A stretch of DNA of 64,000 nucleotides, taken from positions 744,001 through 808,000 of the forward strand of contig NZ_LGAP01000001.1 of the NCBI RefSeq assembly GCF_001270265.1, written 5' to 3'. The position numbers and the translations under genes were made by a program. Position 1 is the stretch's first letter; each line of letters starts with the position of its first letter. The notes beneath the pieces are model-generated. The model worked only from the letters and a program-made list of their open reading frames with translations, was not told the DNA's origin and did not search any database. Source of the DNA: Ensifer adhaerens. GTDB lineage: Bacteria; Pseudomonadota; Alphaproteobacteria; Rhizobiales; Rhizobiaceae. Shown here piece after piece: positions 42,985-52,612 of the stretch.

Positions 42985-45900
42985 ATGCCGAAACGCCAAG
43001 ATATCAAATCGATCCTCATCATCGGCGCGGGGCCGATCGTCATCGGTCAGGCATGCGAATTCGACTATTCCGGCACCCAGGCCTGTAAGGCGCTGAAGGA
43101 GGAAGGCTACCGCGTCATCCTCGTCAACTCCAACCCGGCAACGATCATGACCGACCCGGGCCTGGCGGACGCGACCTACGTCGAGCCGATCACACCGGAA
43201 GTCGTCGCCAAGATTATTGCCAAGGAGCGCCCCGACGCGCTGCTGCCGACCATGGGCGGCCAGACCGCGCTCAACACCGCGCTGTCGCTGCGCCGCATGG
43301 GCGTTCTCGACCGCTACAATGTCGAGATGATCGGCGCCAAGCCGGAAGCGATCGACAAGGCCGAAGACCGCGCGCTCTTCCGCGAGGCGATGGCGAAGAT
43401 CGGTCTCGAGACGCCGAAGTCGCGCCTGGCGAACGCCACGGATATCAAGGACCACGACCGCAAGGTTCATGAAGCCGAGCGCGCCGAACTGAAGGGCCGC
43501 CTTTCCGGGCCGGAACTCGACAAGGCGCTCGACGAACTGGAAAACCAGTGGAATCTCGGTGAAGGCGATCGCAAGCAGCGCTACATGAACCATGCGATGG
43601 CAATTGCCGCGCAGGCGCTCGATGATGTCGGCCTGCCGGCGATTATCCGCCCGTCGTTTACGCTCGGTGGGACCGGCGGTGGCATTGCCTACAACCGCAC
43701 CGAATTCTTCGACATCGTCGGCAGCGGCCTCGACGCCTCTCCCACTACCGAAGTGCTGATCGAAGAATCGGTTCTCGGCTGGAAGGAGTACGAGATGGAG
43801 GTCGTCCGCGACACAGCGGACAACTGCATCATCATCTGCTCGATTGAAAACATCGACCCGATGGGTGTGCACACCGGCGATTCGATCACCGTTGCTCCGG
43901 CGCTGACGCTGACGGACAAGGAATACCAGATCATGCGCAACGCCTCGATCGCGGTGCTGCGCGAGATCGGCGTTGAGACCGGCGGCTCGAACGTGCAGTT
44001 CGCCGTCAACCCGAAGGACGGTCGTCTCGTCGTCATCGAGATGAACCCGCGCGTTTCGCGTTCTTCGGCTCTCGCTTCCAAAGCAACCGGCTTCCCGATC
44101 GCCAAGATCGCGGCGAAGCTTGCGATCGGCTACACGCTCGACGAACTTGAAAACGACATCACTGGCGGCGCGACGCCGGCGTCGTTCGAACCGTCGATCG
44201 ACTATGTCGTCACCAAGATCCCGCGCTTCGCCTTCGAGAAATTCCCGGGCGCCTCGCCGGTCCTGACTACCGCGATGAAGTCGGTCGGCGAAGTCATGGC
44301 GATCGGCCGCACCTTTGCCGAATCGCTGCAGAAGGCCCTGCGTGGCCTTGAGACCGGCCTCACCGGTCTCGATGAGATCGAAATCCCGGACATGGACGAG
44401 AACGGCGATGGCCGCAACGCCATCCGGGCCGCGATCGGCACACCGACGCCGGACCGTTTGCGCATGGTTGCCCAGGCCCTGCGTCTCGGCATGAGCGAGG
44501 CCGAGGTTCACGAGGCGAGCAAGATCGACCCGTGGTTCATCGCCCAGTTCAAGGCGATCGTCGACATGGAAGCGCGCATCCGCGAGCACGGCCTGCCTCA
44601 GGACGCCGAGAACCTGCGCATGCTGAAGGCCATGGGCTTCTCCGATGCCCGGCTGGCAACGCTCGGCGGCAAGCGCCCGAAGGAAGTAGCGGAGCTGCGC
44701 AACGCGCTCAATGTCCGCCCGGTCTACAAGCGCATCGACACCTGCGCGGCCGAATTCGCCTCGCCGACCGCCTACATGTATTCGACCTACGAGACGCCCT
44801 TCGTCGGTGCCGCTCGTTCTGAAGCCGAGGTCTCCGACCGCAAGAAGGTCGTCATCCTCGGCGGCGGTCCGAACCGTATCGGACAGGGCATCGAGTTCGA
44901 CTATTGCTGCTGCCATGCGGCCTTCGCTCTGAAGGATGCCGGGTATGAAGCGATCATGATCAACTGCAACCCCGAGACCGTTTCGACCGACTACGACACG
45001 TCGGACCGTCTCTACTTCGAACCGCTGACGGCCGAAGACGTGATCGAGATCATGCGCGCCGAACAGGAAAAGGGCGAGCTGGTCGGCGTCATCGTGCAGT
45101 TCGGTGGCCAGACGCCGCTGAAGCTGGCCGAAGCGCTGGAAAAGAACGGCATCCCGATCCTCGGCACCGCGCCCGACATGATCGACCTTGCCGAGGATCG
45201 CGACCGCTTCCAGAAACTGCTGATAAAGCTCGACCTCAACCAGCCGAACAACGGCATTGCCTACTCGGTCGAGCAGGCGCGCCTCGTTGCCGCCGAAATC
45301 GGCTTCCCGCTGGTCGTGCGTCCGTCCTACGTTCTCGGCGGCCGGGCGATGCAGATCATCCATTCGGAAAGCATGCTGCAGACCTATCTGCTCGATACGG
45401 TTCCGGGCCTCGTTCCGGAAGATATCAAGCAACGTTACCCGAACGACAAGACCGGCCAGATCAACACGCTGCTCGGCAAGAACCCGCTGCTGTTCGACAG
45501 CTACCTGACCAATGCCACGGAAGTGGACGTCGACTGCCTCTGCGACGGCAAGGACGTGTTCGTCTCGGGCATCATGGAGCACATCGAGGAAGCCGGCATT
45601 CACTCCGGCGACAGCGCCTGCTCGCTGCCGGTTCACACGCTCGACACCGCAGTGGTCGACGAACTGGAGCGCCAGACGACGGCACTTGCCAAGGCGCTCA
45701 ATGTCGGCGGCCTGATGAACGTCCAGTTCGCGATCAAGGACGGCACCATCTACGTGCTTGAAGTCAATCCGCGCGCCTCGCGCACCGTGCCCTTCGTCGC
45801 CAAGACCATCGGCGCGCCGATCGCCAAGATCGCTGCCCGCGTCATGGCCGGTGAAGCGCTCGACGTGGCGATTGCCGCTTACGGCGAGAAGCCCGACCCG

Positions 45901-46476
45901 CGCAACCTGAAGCACATCGCCGTCAAGGAAGCTGTGTTCCCGTTCGCCCGCTTCCCCGGTGTCGATACGCTGCTCGGTCCGGAAATGCGCTCGACCGGCG
46001 AAGTCATCGGCCTCGACACCGACTATGCGCTTGCCTTCGCCAAGTCGCAGCTCGGCGCTGGCGTCGACCTGCCGCGCGACGGAACGGTGTTCGTATCGGT
46101 CCGCGACGAGGACAAGACCCGCGTCCTGCCGGCCATCCGCATTCTCGTCGACATCGGCTTCAAGGTGATGGCCACCGGCGGTACCGCCCGCTTCCTCGGC
46201 GAAAACGGCATTGCCGCGATCAAGGTCAACAAGGTCCAGGAAGGCCGTCCGCACGTCGAGGACGCGATCCGCAACCGCCAGGTCCAGCTTGTCATCAACA
46301 CGACCGACGGCAACAAGGCGATCTCCGACTCCAAATCCCTTCGCCGTGCAACGCTGATGCAGAAGGTGCCCTACTACACCACGATGGCCGGTGCAGAGGC
46401 GGCGGCGCGCGCGATCAAGGCGCTCAAGGCCGGTAACCTCGAAGTCCGCCCGCTTCAGAGCTACTTCAAGGCCTGA
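42985..46476 (+). CDS. carB: Carbamoyl-phosphate synthase large subunit
   Basis: A 1163-residue enzyme, the standard length for alphaproteobacteria. Two homologous ATP-grasp halves begin [20 protein letters not shown] and [20 protein letters not shown]. The C-terminal MGS-like allosteric domain ([20 protein letters not shown], then [14 protein letters not shown]) is intact. It makes carbamoyl phosphate for arginine and pyrimidine synthesis. carA is not adjacent here, as is usual in rhizobia. Confidence 0.97.
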   Translation: MPKRQDIKSILIIGAGPIVIGQACEFDYSGTQACKALKEEGYRVILVNSNPATIMTDPGLADATYVEPITPEVVAKIIAKERPDALLPTMGGQTALNTALSLRRMGVLDRYNVEMIGAKPEAIDKAEDRALFREAMAKIGLETPKSRLANATDIKDHDRKVHEAERAELKGRLSGPELDKALDELENQWNLGEGDRKQRYMNHAMAIAAQALDDVGLPAIIRPSFTLGGTGGGIAYNRTEFFDIVGSGLDASPTTEVLIEESVLGWKEYEMEVVRDTADNCIIICSIENIDPMGVHTGDSITVAPALTLTDKEYQIMRNASIAVLREIGVETGGSNVQFAVNPKDGRLVVIEMNPRVSRSSALASKATGFPIAKIAAKLAIGYTLDELENDITGGATPASFEPSIDYVVTKIPRFAFEKFPGASPVLTTAMKSVGEVMAIGRTFAESLQKALRGLETGLTGLDEIEIPDMDENGDGRNAIRAAIGTPTPDRLRMVAQALRLGMSEAEVHEASKIDPWFIAQFKAIVDMEARIREHGLPQDAENLRMLKAMGFSDARLATLGGKRPKEVAELRNALNVRPVYKRIDTCAAEFASPTAYMYSTYETPFVGAARSEAEVSDRKKVVILGGGPNRIGQGIEFDYCCCHAAFALKDAGYEAIMINCNPETVSTDYDTSDRLYFEPLTAEDVIEIMRAEQEKGELVGVIVQFGGQTPLKLAEALEKNGIPILGTAPDMIDLAEDRDRFQKLLIKLDLNQPNNGIAYSVEQARLVAAEIGFPLVVRPSYVLGGRAMQIIHSESMLQTYLLDTVPGLVPEDIKQRYPNDKTGQINTLLGKNPLLFDSYLTNATEVDVDCLCDGKDVFVSGIMEHIEEAGIHSGDSACSLPVHTLDTAVVDELERQTTALAKALNVGGLMNVQFAIKDGTIYVLEVNPRASRTVPFVAKTIGAPIAKIAARVMAGEALDVAIAAYGEKPDPRNLKHIAVKEAVFPFARFPGVDTLLGPEMRSTGEVIGLDTDYALAFAKSQLGAGVDLPRDGTVFVSVRDEDKTRVLPAIRILVDIGFKVMATGGTARFLGENGIAAIKVNKVQEGRPHVEDAIRNRQVQLVINTTDGNKAISDSKSLRRATLMQKVPYYTTMAGAEAAARAIKALKAGNLEVRPLQSYFKA

Positions 46477-46569
46477 TTCAAAAAAAGGTGCGCGTATCCC
46501 CGGATGCGCGCAGCCGTCTGCTGACGAACGCTGCTTCGACGCAATGGATCGCCAACGGTTCCACTCTCT

Positions 46570-46657
46570 CCGTCATGCTCGGGCTTGACCCGAGCATCCA
46601 GTGCCTTGAGCCGCGGAAGCAGGACTAGATCCTCGGGTCAAGCCCGAGGATGACGGC
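46570..46657. repeat. Rhizobial intergenic palindromic repeat
   Basis: An 88-bp mosaic dyad. The left part is CCGTCATGCTCGGGCTTGAC and its partner arm, and the right part is its near mirror with GTCAAGCCCGAGGATGACGG. Each half is itself a palindrome (GCTCGGG/CCCGAGC and CCTCGGG/CCCGAGG), and the outer CCGTCAT/ATGACGG arms pair across the whole. Sequences of this CTCGGGCTTGACCCGAG type are widespread intergenic repeats in Rhizobiales. It occupies the carB 3' intergenic region (46477-46924), which holds nothing else recognisable. Confidence 0.8.
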
Positions 46658-46924
46658 GAGCGGGGCGGCCGCGAAATCAGCTTTGTCAGCATCCCCGGGT
46701 GCCCGCAGTCTCAGGCTTTTGCCCGGGAACGACTAACGCTGGCATCGACCTGCATATGCACAAACACCGCATTCAGGCAGGCGCCCCCAGCTGACGCGGT
46801 GCGTCGAGCGCGCGCAATCTCCCTTCATGGTTGTGAACGCCACCTGAACGCCGGGTTCAGCCTGCGTTCGGCAGCCGGATGCTTATATGTCCGCATGCGC
46901 TCCCAAGACCGGAAAGACCCGGCC

Positions 46925-47251
46925 ATGCGCATGGGATGGGGCAACATCGTGCAGGTCTATTTCTTCGATTTGTATTGGGGCGACGAGCGTTTTGTCGACG
47001 AGGATGGCATCAGCCACTTCGACGAAGGTTCCGCCTTGTATTACGGCCAGCGAATTGCTGACAGGATCGGCCGCGATGCCGACTACGGATCTCTGAAGGT
47101 CCATATCCGGTCCGGCAACGGCGAGCTTCTGGCGATGATCGCACCATCCAATGGCCGTGGTCGCGAACAGGACGCTTTGATCGGTCGTCGCAGCCTGGGT
47201 GTTTTCCACCGGCCCGTCGACGTCCACCCCGCCCTATCCGCGCTCATCTGA
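46925..47251 (+). CDS. DUF6894-like small protein
   Basis: A 108-residue protein. The core VQVYFFDLYWGDERFVDEDG and the following FDEGSALYYGQRIADRIGRD resemble the DUF6894 pattern, in which a strand (YFFD) is followed by D..G...DEEG. The function is unknown. The start is at 46925 because longer upstream frames have no homology. It is convergent with the MFS gene without overlap. Confidence 0.6.
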   Translation: MRMGWGNIVQVYFFDLYWGDERFVDEDGISHFDEGSALYYGQRIADRIGRDADYGSLKVHIRSGNGELLAMIAPSNGRGREQDALIGRRSLGVFHRPVDVHPALSALI

Positions 47252-48742
47252 TCAATCGATCGGCACGGGGTACCGCGATCTGATTCGGGCCTCGGTCGAT
47301 CGCTTTCCGTGCGCAAGCCGGACGGTTCTGATGCCGAAGACCAACGACGCGATCGAGATCACGCAAGCGATGGCGAAGACTGCCAGCAGAGCGTCGCGAA
47401 TGACCACCACGCGCGCACCTTCATCGAAGCCGCGCATGTTGGCCGTCAGTCCGAAGGCAGCGGCGCCGATCGCATAGCCTGCCGATTGCAGCGTCGGCAG
47501 TAGCGCAGATGTCTTGTCCCGCTCGGCGGTTGGCGACACGTCCATCAGCAATTGGCTGAGCGTGCCCCAGCAGACGCCGAATCCGGCCCCGATGGCAACC
47601 TGGCCCGCAAAAACCAGCCGAAACTCCCCTGTTGCGATCGCCAGTGTCAAGCCGACGAGACCGAGGCATAGAAGCAGTGGCCCCACCCAAATCAACCGCA
47701 CACGCAGATCGTGCGAGCGAAGGCTTGCAACCAGGATGGCCGTCAGGCTCCACGACATCGCCATCAAGGCGCTGGAGAAGCCAGCGGCCGTCGGACCGAA
47801 ATTCCACAGATGCTGCAGGCCATAGACCAGGTAGACGGAGCCGGAGGCCTGAGCCAGTGGCATCAATAGAATGATCCAGAGGCCAGTGCCGAGCGGCCGC
47901 CGGACTGCGAACGCGCCGAGTGGCAGGATCGAATGTCTGGATCGGCGGTCGATGTGGATGGTGTTGACGAGAATGGCGATCGCCGTCACCAGCAAGGCTG
48001 CCATGGCAAAGCCGTTCTGCACCATGTTCGAAACCGAGATCAGCAATATGCCGAGGCCGAATGCGGACAGGCGAAGGAGCGGAATGGGTTGCACGACTTG
48101 AGACGACCTCGTCTGTCGGGGAACGATGGCGACAACAAGCGCGATGAAGATCGCGGCAGCGGGAATATTGACGAAGAATGCCGCACGCCATGACCAGTAT
48201 TCGGTCAGAAATCCTGATATGAGTGGGCCAGCAAAGGCCGCGGTCGCCCAGACGATGGCCTCGGCGCCGAAAACTTTCGGCACGAGCCGTGGCGGGAAAA
48301 GTTCGGGGATCAGCGCGTAGCAGACGGCGGCAATGACGCCCTCGCCCAAACCTTGAAACAGTCTTCCGACCAGGACCTGCGGCATGCTCGTCGCCAGCGT
48401 TGCGATCGCGGTACCGGCAACGAAAACAAGTGCCGCTGCAATCAACGTGTTGCGGGCGCCGAAGCGAGCCTTCACGTTCGCCGCGAGCGCCCCGCCGACG
48501 ATGGCAAAGACGAGATAGAGCGTGAAAGCCCAGGAGAGCAGTGCCGCGCCGCCAAAGTCCTCGACAGCCGTCGGCAGTGCCGTCGAGATGAAGAACTCGT
48601 TGAAGGCGAAGAGCGCGACACCGAGGCAAAGCGTCACGGTGGCCGCTAGGTGGTTGGGCTGCAGCAACTCGCTCCAACGCCCCTCCGCTTCTGAATGCGG
48701 GCCGGATTTTCCAGCGTCGCGGCCGTCTTTTGTCATGCTCAT
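47252..48742 (-). CDS. MFS multidrug exporter, 14-helix (DHA2) type
   Basis: A 496-residue transporter with about 14 predicted helices. It has the DHA2-type N-terminus (LCLGVALFAFNEFFISTALP), motif A-like VGRLFQGLGEGVIAAVCYAL, and FAGPLISGFLTEYWSWRAAF, the motif C region of drug/H+ antiporters. A SoxR-type promoter lies directly in front, so it is likely induced by redox-cycling compounds. soxR itself is not in the window. The likely substrates are redox-active or aromatic toxicants; this is inference. Confidence 0.88.
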   Translation of the reverse strand: MSMTKDGRDAGKSGPHSEAEGRWSELLQPNHLAATVTLCLGVALFAFNEFFISTALPTAVEDFGGAALLSWAFTLYLVFAIVGGALAANVKARFGARNTLIAAALVFVAGTAIATLATSMPQVLVGRLFQGLGEGVIAAVCYALIPELFPPRLVPKVFGAEAIVWATAAFAGPLISGFLTEYWSWRAAFFVNIPAAAIFIALVVAIVPRQTRSSQVVQPIPLLRLSAFGLGILLISVSNMVQNGFAMAALLVTAIAILVNTIHIDRRSRHSILPLGAFAVRRPLGTGLWIILLMPLAQASGSVYLVYGLQHLWNFGPTAAGFSSALMAMSWSLTAILVASLRSHDLRVRLIWVGPLLLCLGLVGLTLAIATGEFRLVFAGQVAIGAGFGVCWGTLSQLLMDVSPTAERDKTSALLPTLQSAGYAIGAAAFGLTANMRGFDEGARVVVIRDALLAVFAIACVISIASLVFGIRTVRLAHGKRSTEARIRSRYPVPID

Positions 48743-48780
48743 CCTGTCATTTCCGCCTGTTGGTCATTTCGGAAACAGAA

Positions 48781-48811
48781 CTGTTACGACCTCAACCGCG
48801 GTTGAGGTAAA
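48781..48811 (-). promoter_or_regulatory. SoxR-type promoter with operator in a 19-bp spacer
   Basis: A 20-bp perfect palindrome, ACCTCAACCGCGGTTGAGGT (48789-48808), lies between TTTACC (-35, complement of 48806-48811) and TAACAG (-10, complement of 48781-48786) with a 19-bp spacer. The MerR/SoxR class needs this overlong spacer. The arms CCTCAA/TTGAGG and the TTTACC context match the SoxR site of the E. coli soxS promoter. It faces the MFS exporter starting at 48742. Confidence 0.85.
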
Positions 48812-48990
48812 GCCCATTTCGTGAGGATGTCGATTTTCGAAGAGCGCCTACAGGTTGCGTCCTGCGTGAAGGGTGCCGTGGATCGTGGCGAAAAATCTGG
48901 CATTGGCGCTTTCCTTTCTGCTATAAGAACGGTTCGGATATTTCGGACGGTTCCGGTGTTTACGCGCCGGAGACCGTTTTCTTTTGCGTT

Positions 48991-49012
48991 GGCGCCGCCC
49001 CCAAGCGGCGCC
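48991..49012 (+). promoter_or_regulatory. Leader hairpin upstream of greA
   Basis: An 8-bp perfect stem GGCGCCGC/GCGGCGCC with a 6-base loop, 24 bp before the greA ATG. It is followed by TCGTTCTT rather than a run of T. It could be an attenuator or mRNA-stability element. In E. coli greA has a leader terminator that controls its own expression, so a comparable role is possible, though not shown here. Confidence 0.45.
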
Positions 49013-49036
49013 TCGTTCTTGATGAAGGACATTGAA

Positions 49037-49513
49037 ATGGTCGACAAAGTGCCGATGACACAGGGTGGATTCGTCAACCTGCAGGAGGAGCTGCGCTGGC
49101 GCCAGCAGGAAGAGCGACCACGAATCATCGAGGCCATCGCTGAGGCACGCGCGCATGGCGACTTGTCGGAAAATGCCGAGTATCATGCGGCCAAGGAAGC
49201 CCAGAGCCACAACGAGGGCCGCGTCGGCGAACTCGAAGATCTGATCGCACGCGCTGAAGTCATCGATCTGTCGAAGATGTCCGGTTCAAAGATCAAGTTC
49301 GGCGCCAAGGTGAAGCTCGTCGACGAGGACACTGACGAAGAAAAGACCTATCAGATCGTCGGCGACCAGGAAGCCGACGTGAAGGCTGGCCGCATCTCGA
49401 TCTCGTCGCCGATCGCCCGCGCGCTGATCGGCAAGGAAGTCGGTGATTCCATCGAAGTGAACGCTCCCGGCGGTTCCAAGGCTTACGAAATCCTCGCGGT
49501 AAACTGGGGCTGA
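49037..49513 (+). CDS. greA: Transcription elongation factor GreA
   Basis: A 158-residue protein. The N-terminal coiled coil spans about residues 10-75 and ends in the tip [17 protein letters not shown] with the acidic DLSENAEY motif. The C-terminal domain contains [20 protein letters not shown]. It reactivates backtracked RNA polymerase. The start [10 protein letters not shown] is the family N-terminus. It lies upstream of lpsB as in Sinorhizobium. Confidence 0.95.
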   Translation: MVDKVPMTQGGFVNLQEELRWRQQEERPRIIEAIAEARAHGDLSENAEYHAAKEAQSHNEGRVGELEDLIARAEVIDLSKMSGSKIKFGAKVKLVDEDTDEEKTYQIVGDQEADVKAGRISISSPIARALIGKEVGDSIEVNAPGGSKAYEILAVNWG

Positions 49514-49580
49514 TAGCCCCTTTGGGGCGGCGGTTCCGCTTCGCCCCGATCCCCCTGCCTTCCAAGACATTGATTGTCGC

Positions 49581-50657
49581 ATGCCCAAGGAGAGCGCTTC
49601 CGTGGCTGATATCCGGGACGTCGAGGTCATCGCTCCCAATTTCAAGCGACGCCTCTCGGGCGTTACCTCGACGATCATCCAACTGATCCCGATCCAGCGC
49701 GCGCTGGGTCAGAAGATCGCGGTGCTTGGCCCCGGCCTTCCCGACAGCCTGCCTTCGATCCGGTTTCTCGATCTCTTGCATCTCTGGAAAGCACCGGCGG
49801 GCCGGCGCTGCCGCGTCTGGCACGCACGCCGCAATGTCGAGATGTTGCCGGCGATAATCCTGCGCGATCTCTTGCGCATGAAGTTGAAGATCGCCTTCAC
49901 CTCGGCATCGCAGCGCCGCCATACGGGTTGGAGCAAATTTCTGATCGGGCGGATGGACGCGGTGATCGCGACAAGCGGCAAAACCGCCGCCTATCTCGAA
50001 GTGCCGAACGACGTCATCCTGCACGGTATCGACACCAGACGATTCGAGCCTCCGGCCGATCGGCACCAGGCGAAAGCCGCGCTCGACGTCGACCCGGCCC
50101 AGAAGTTCGTCGGCTGCTTCGGACGGGTCCGCCGTCAGAAGGGCACCGATCTTTTCGTCGACAGCATGATCGCCCTCCTGCCCTGCCGTCCGGGCTGGAG
50201 CGCGATCGTCGCTGGCCGGGCCACGGGGCCGCATGTGGCGTTTGAAAACGAGCTCAAGGAGCGCGTCGCGAAAGCCGGACTTGCCGAGCGCATTCTATTT
50301 GTCGGCGAACACACCAACATCCCCGACTGGTACCGGGCACTCGATCTTTTCGTCGCGCCGCAGCGCTGGGAAGGGTTCGGCCTGACGCCGCTCGAAGCCA
50401 TGGCATCGGGTATTCCGGTCGTGGCGACGGATGTCGGTGCATTTTCAGAGCTCGTTGTGAGCGGAACCGACGAAACCGGCACGGTCGTTCCGGCCGACAA
50501 TCTTCAAGCCATGGTGGAGGCGACGGCCGCCTTCATGGATGATGACCGGCGGCGCACGGCGGCCGGCGCGAGCGGCCTGGCGCGGACCGCCACCTCGTTT
50601 GCGATCGAAGGTGAAGCGGCCGCCATCAATGCGGTGTACGAGCGGCTGATGCGCTGA
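49581..50657 (+). CDS. lpsB: LPS core mannosyltransferase LpsB
   Basis: A 358-residue GT4-type glycosyltransferase. The N-terminus DIRDVEVIAPNFKRRLSGVT and the C-terminal nucleotide-sugar motif APQRWEGFGLTPLEAMASG (E-x7-E) are visible. Position next to greA and length match S. meliloti LpsB / R. leguminosarum LpcC, which adds mannose to the lipid A-Kdo core and is needed for normal symbiosis. Genes for further core sugars follow on the opposite strand. Confidence 0.85.
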   Translation: MPKESASVADIRDVEVIAPNFKRRLSGVTSTIIQLIPIQRALGQKIAVLGPGLPDSLPSIRFLDLLHLWKAPAGRRCRVWHARRNVEMLPAIILRDLLRMKLKIAFTSASQRRHTGWSKFLIGRMDAVIATSGKTAAYLEVPNDVILHGIDTRRFEPPADRHQAKAALDVDPAQKFVGCFGRVRRQKGTDLFVDSMIALLPCRPGWSAIVAGRATGPHVAFENELKERVAKAGLAERILFVGEHTNIPDWYRALDLFVAPQRWEGFGLTPLEAMASGIPVVATDVGAFSELVVSGTDETGTVVPADNLQAMVEATAAFMDDDRRRTAAGASGLARTATSFAIEGEAAAINAVYERLMR

Positions 50658-50677
50658 CTGGCCGAATGGCCAGTTGC

Positions 50678-51700
50678 CTATTTCTTCGAGGTGAAGAGTT
50701 TCAGATAGGCATCGGTGATGGCCTGCTTGGAAAACTGGTTCATCAGCGTCTCGTGTCCGCGTTCCGCCAAGCGCAAGCCAAGTTGCTGGTCGTTGGCGAT
50801 GCGCTCTATGGCACGGCCGAAACCGTCGGCATCGCCGATATCGACCATCAGGCCGTTTTCGCCGTCACGCATGAACCATTGCGGACCTTCAGAGCGGCTG
50901 GAAACGACCGGTGTCCCTTGCGCCCAGGATTCGAGAACGACGTTGCCAAGCGGCTCGTGGCTTGACGCCATCACGAAGATGTCGGCGGCGGCGAGGAACG
51001 GGCGGACGTCCTTCTGCCATCCGGCGAAGCGAACGCGGTTTGCAACACCCAGGTCGGCGGCGAGCTTTTCCAGGTTTTCGCGCTGTTCGCCGTCGCCGAT
51101 CAGCCAGAGGTGTACGTCCGGCACCTTGGCGATCGCTTCGATCAGCGTATGGAAACCCTTGCGCGGAACGAAGCGGCCCATCGACATCACCACCGGCGCG
51201 TTGTCTGGCGTATCGAGCGTCGCGCGGCTGACGGGCGGGACCCGTTCGGTACCGGTGAAATTGGAGATGACCTCGACATCGCGCTTCCAACCGATGTTGC
51301 GCACATGTTCGGCGATACCAGGTGTGTTGCAGACGAGGCAGTCGGTGTTGCGGAAATAGTCGAGACGCAGCGGATAGTCGCCGAGCCGCGAGATCTTGAT
51401 GCAACCCTTGTAGTTCGGCATCAGCCGGCTGGCGCGCGGCATCCAGGCAAACAGTGCGTCCGGCTTTTCCCGCCGCGCCATGCTGCTGACCTTCATTGGC
51501 AGCAGGATGCGGTCGAGCGAGAGATTGCGGAAATTGCTCTCGACGATCCGCGTCGCGCCTTCGATGTCCTTGCGCCAGATGCGCCCGGGACGAATGACCG
51601 CCGTCTGGTCGACGCCGCGCTCGGCCAAGGAGTTGACGAGATGGACGAAGAAGCGCTCCGCGCCGCCGTCCTTGCCGAAGTGGTAGTGCATGACTTTCAT
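50678..51700 (-). CDS. LPS core glycosyltransferase (GT4 type, LpsE/LpsD-like)
   Basis: A 340-residue glycosyltransferase. Start MKVMHYHFGKDGGAERFFVH is chosen over the longer frame because it leaves a 7-bp gap to the upstream gene and begins at the first Rossmann strand. The donor-site motif is in SSHEPLGNVVLESWAQGTPV (E-x7-E). Its location beside lpsB points to LPS core assembly. S. meliloti has both lpsE and lpsD in this cluster and I cannot tell which corresponds. Confidence 0.82.
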   Translation of the reverse strand: MKVMHYHFGKDGGAERFFVHLVNSLAERGVDQTAVIRPGRIWRKDIEGATRIVESNFRNLSLDRILLPMKVSSMARREKPDALFAWMPRASRLMPNYKGCIKISRLGDYPLRLDYFRNTDCLVCNTPGIAEHVRNIGWKRDVEVISNFTGTERVPPVSRATLDTPDNAPVVMSMGRFVPRKGFHTLIEAIAKVPDVHLWLIGDGEQRENLEKLAADLGVANRVRFAGWQKDVRPFLAAADIFVMASSHEPLGNVVLESWAQGTPVVSSRSEGPQWFMRDGENGLMVDIGDADGFGRAIERIANDQQLGLRLAERGHETLMNQFSKQAITDAYLKLFTSKK

Positions 51701-51707
51701 GGGAACC

Positions 51708-52529
51708 TCACGGCTGCCGGCGCGGCCGATCCATGTCGTCATGGTTCGGATGGCGCTTCAGCGCGTGCCTCTGATAGATCTTGGCGGCAGTCAAAAATGC
51801 GTAGACGGCCCCGGTCATGGCTTCGATGAACCCGGGGAAGCCGCAGCGCCAAAGCCCGTTGCGGAAATAGAGACGATAGAAATAGAGCGGTGGGCTAACG
51901 AGCATCTTGTAGGGGCGCGGCGGTTTACCCGCAGCAAACTGCTGGTCTGCCTTCAGCGTCGAATACTTGTTTTCCTTCAGGATCTGCTCGTCGATAACAA
52001 GTGGACGATAGTGAAGCAGGCTGCCCTTGCGGGCCACGCCGACCTGACCGTCCGGGACGATCCCTTCGTGTACCTTCTGATTGAGGTCGTAGCGTCCCCT
52101 GCCCTTGCGGATCAGGCGCAGGTTGCGGCGCTCGTGCACGCGCTCCGGCGTGTAGCCGTAACCGATCAGATAGGGGCGGCGCGCCACGCGCCAACCAACG
52201 GTCTCGGCCGGTCCGTCGAGGAGCGATGGTAAAAGCGCCTTGAGCGGTTCATCGAGACGCTCATCGGAGTCGATGTTGAAGCACCAGGGCTGTGTGCACT
52301 GATCGAGTGCGAACTGCTTCTGGCCCGCATAGCCCCGCCACGGCTCGTGCATGAAGCGGATCGGCCACCCCTTGTCGACGAAGGATTGCACAAGTGCGGC
52401 GGTTCCATCCGTCGATCCTGAATCGACGATGACGATTTCGGCGCATTGCGTTAGGCTCTCGATGCAGTTGCCGAGATAGGCCTCTTCGTTCTGGCAGATG
52501 ATGAAGGCGGAAAGCGGAAGTTTGCTCAT
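51708..52529 (-). CDS. LPS core glycosyltransferase, GT2 family (LpsC-like)
   Basis: A 273-residue GT-A fold enzyme, read from MSKLPLSAFIICQNEEAYLG. The metal-binding DXD-like motif is FNIDSDERLDEP and the nucleotide part VDSGSTDGT. The C-terminal region PLYFYRLYFRNGLWRCGFPG is typical of the KdtX/WaaE-like group that decorates LPS cores. It is 7 bp upstream of the GT4 gene, so both belong to one transcript. Confidence 0.82.
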   Translation of the reverse strand: MSKLPLSAFIICQNEEAYLGNCIESLTQCAEIVIVDSGSTDGTAALVQSFVDKGWPIRFMHEPWRGYAGQKQFALDQCTQPWCFNIDSDERLDEPLKALLPSLLDGPAETVGWRVARRPYLIGYGYTPERVHERRNLRLIRKGRGRYDLNQKVHEGIVPDGQVGVARKGSLLHYRPLVIDEQILKENKYSTLKADQQFAAGKPPRPYKMLVSPPLYFYRLYFRNGLWRCGFPGFIEAMTGAVYAFLTAAKIYQRHALKRHPNHDDMDRPRRQP

Positions 52530-52612
52530 GGATGACGCCACTCAACTCCGGTCGTGTCTGCGTTCTCCAAGGGAGCCTCGCTGCCGTTGCGGATCCTCAA
52601 GTCTTCGGGATC

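Noticed and set aside
42613-46254. A 1213-codon open frame on the strand opposite carB
   Set aside because: It is the antisense shadow of carB: high GC content suppresses stop codons, and the composition (rich in Arg, His and Asp with no family motif) is not that of a real protein.
46485-46515. A hairpin with adjacent T-run right after carB as its terminator
   Set aside because: The T-run lies on the wrong side for plus-strand transcription, so it would not end the carB transcript by the usual mechanism.
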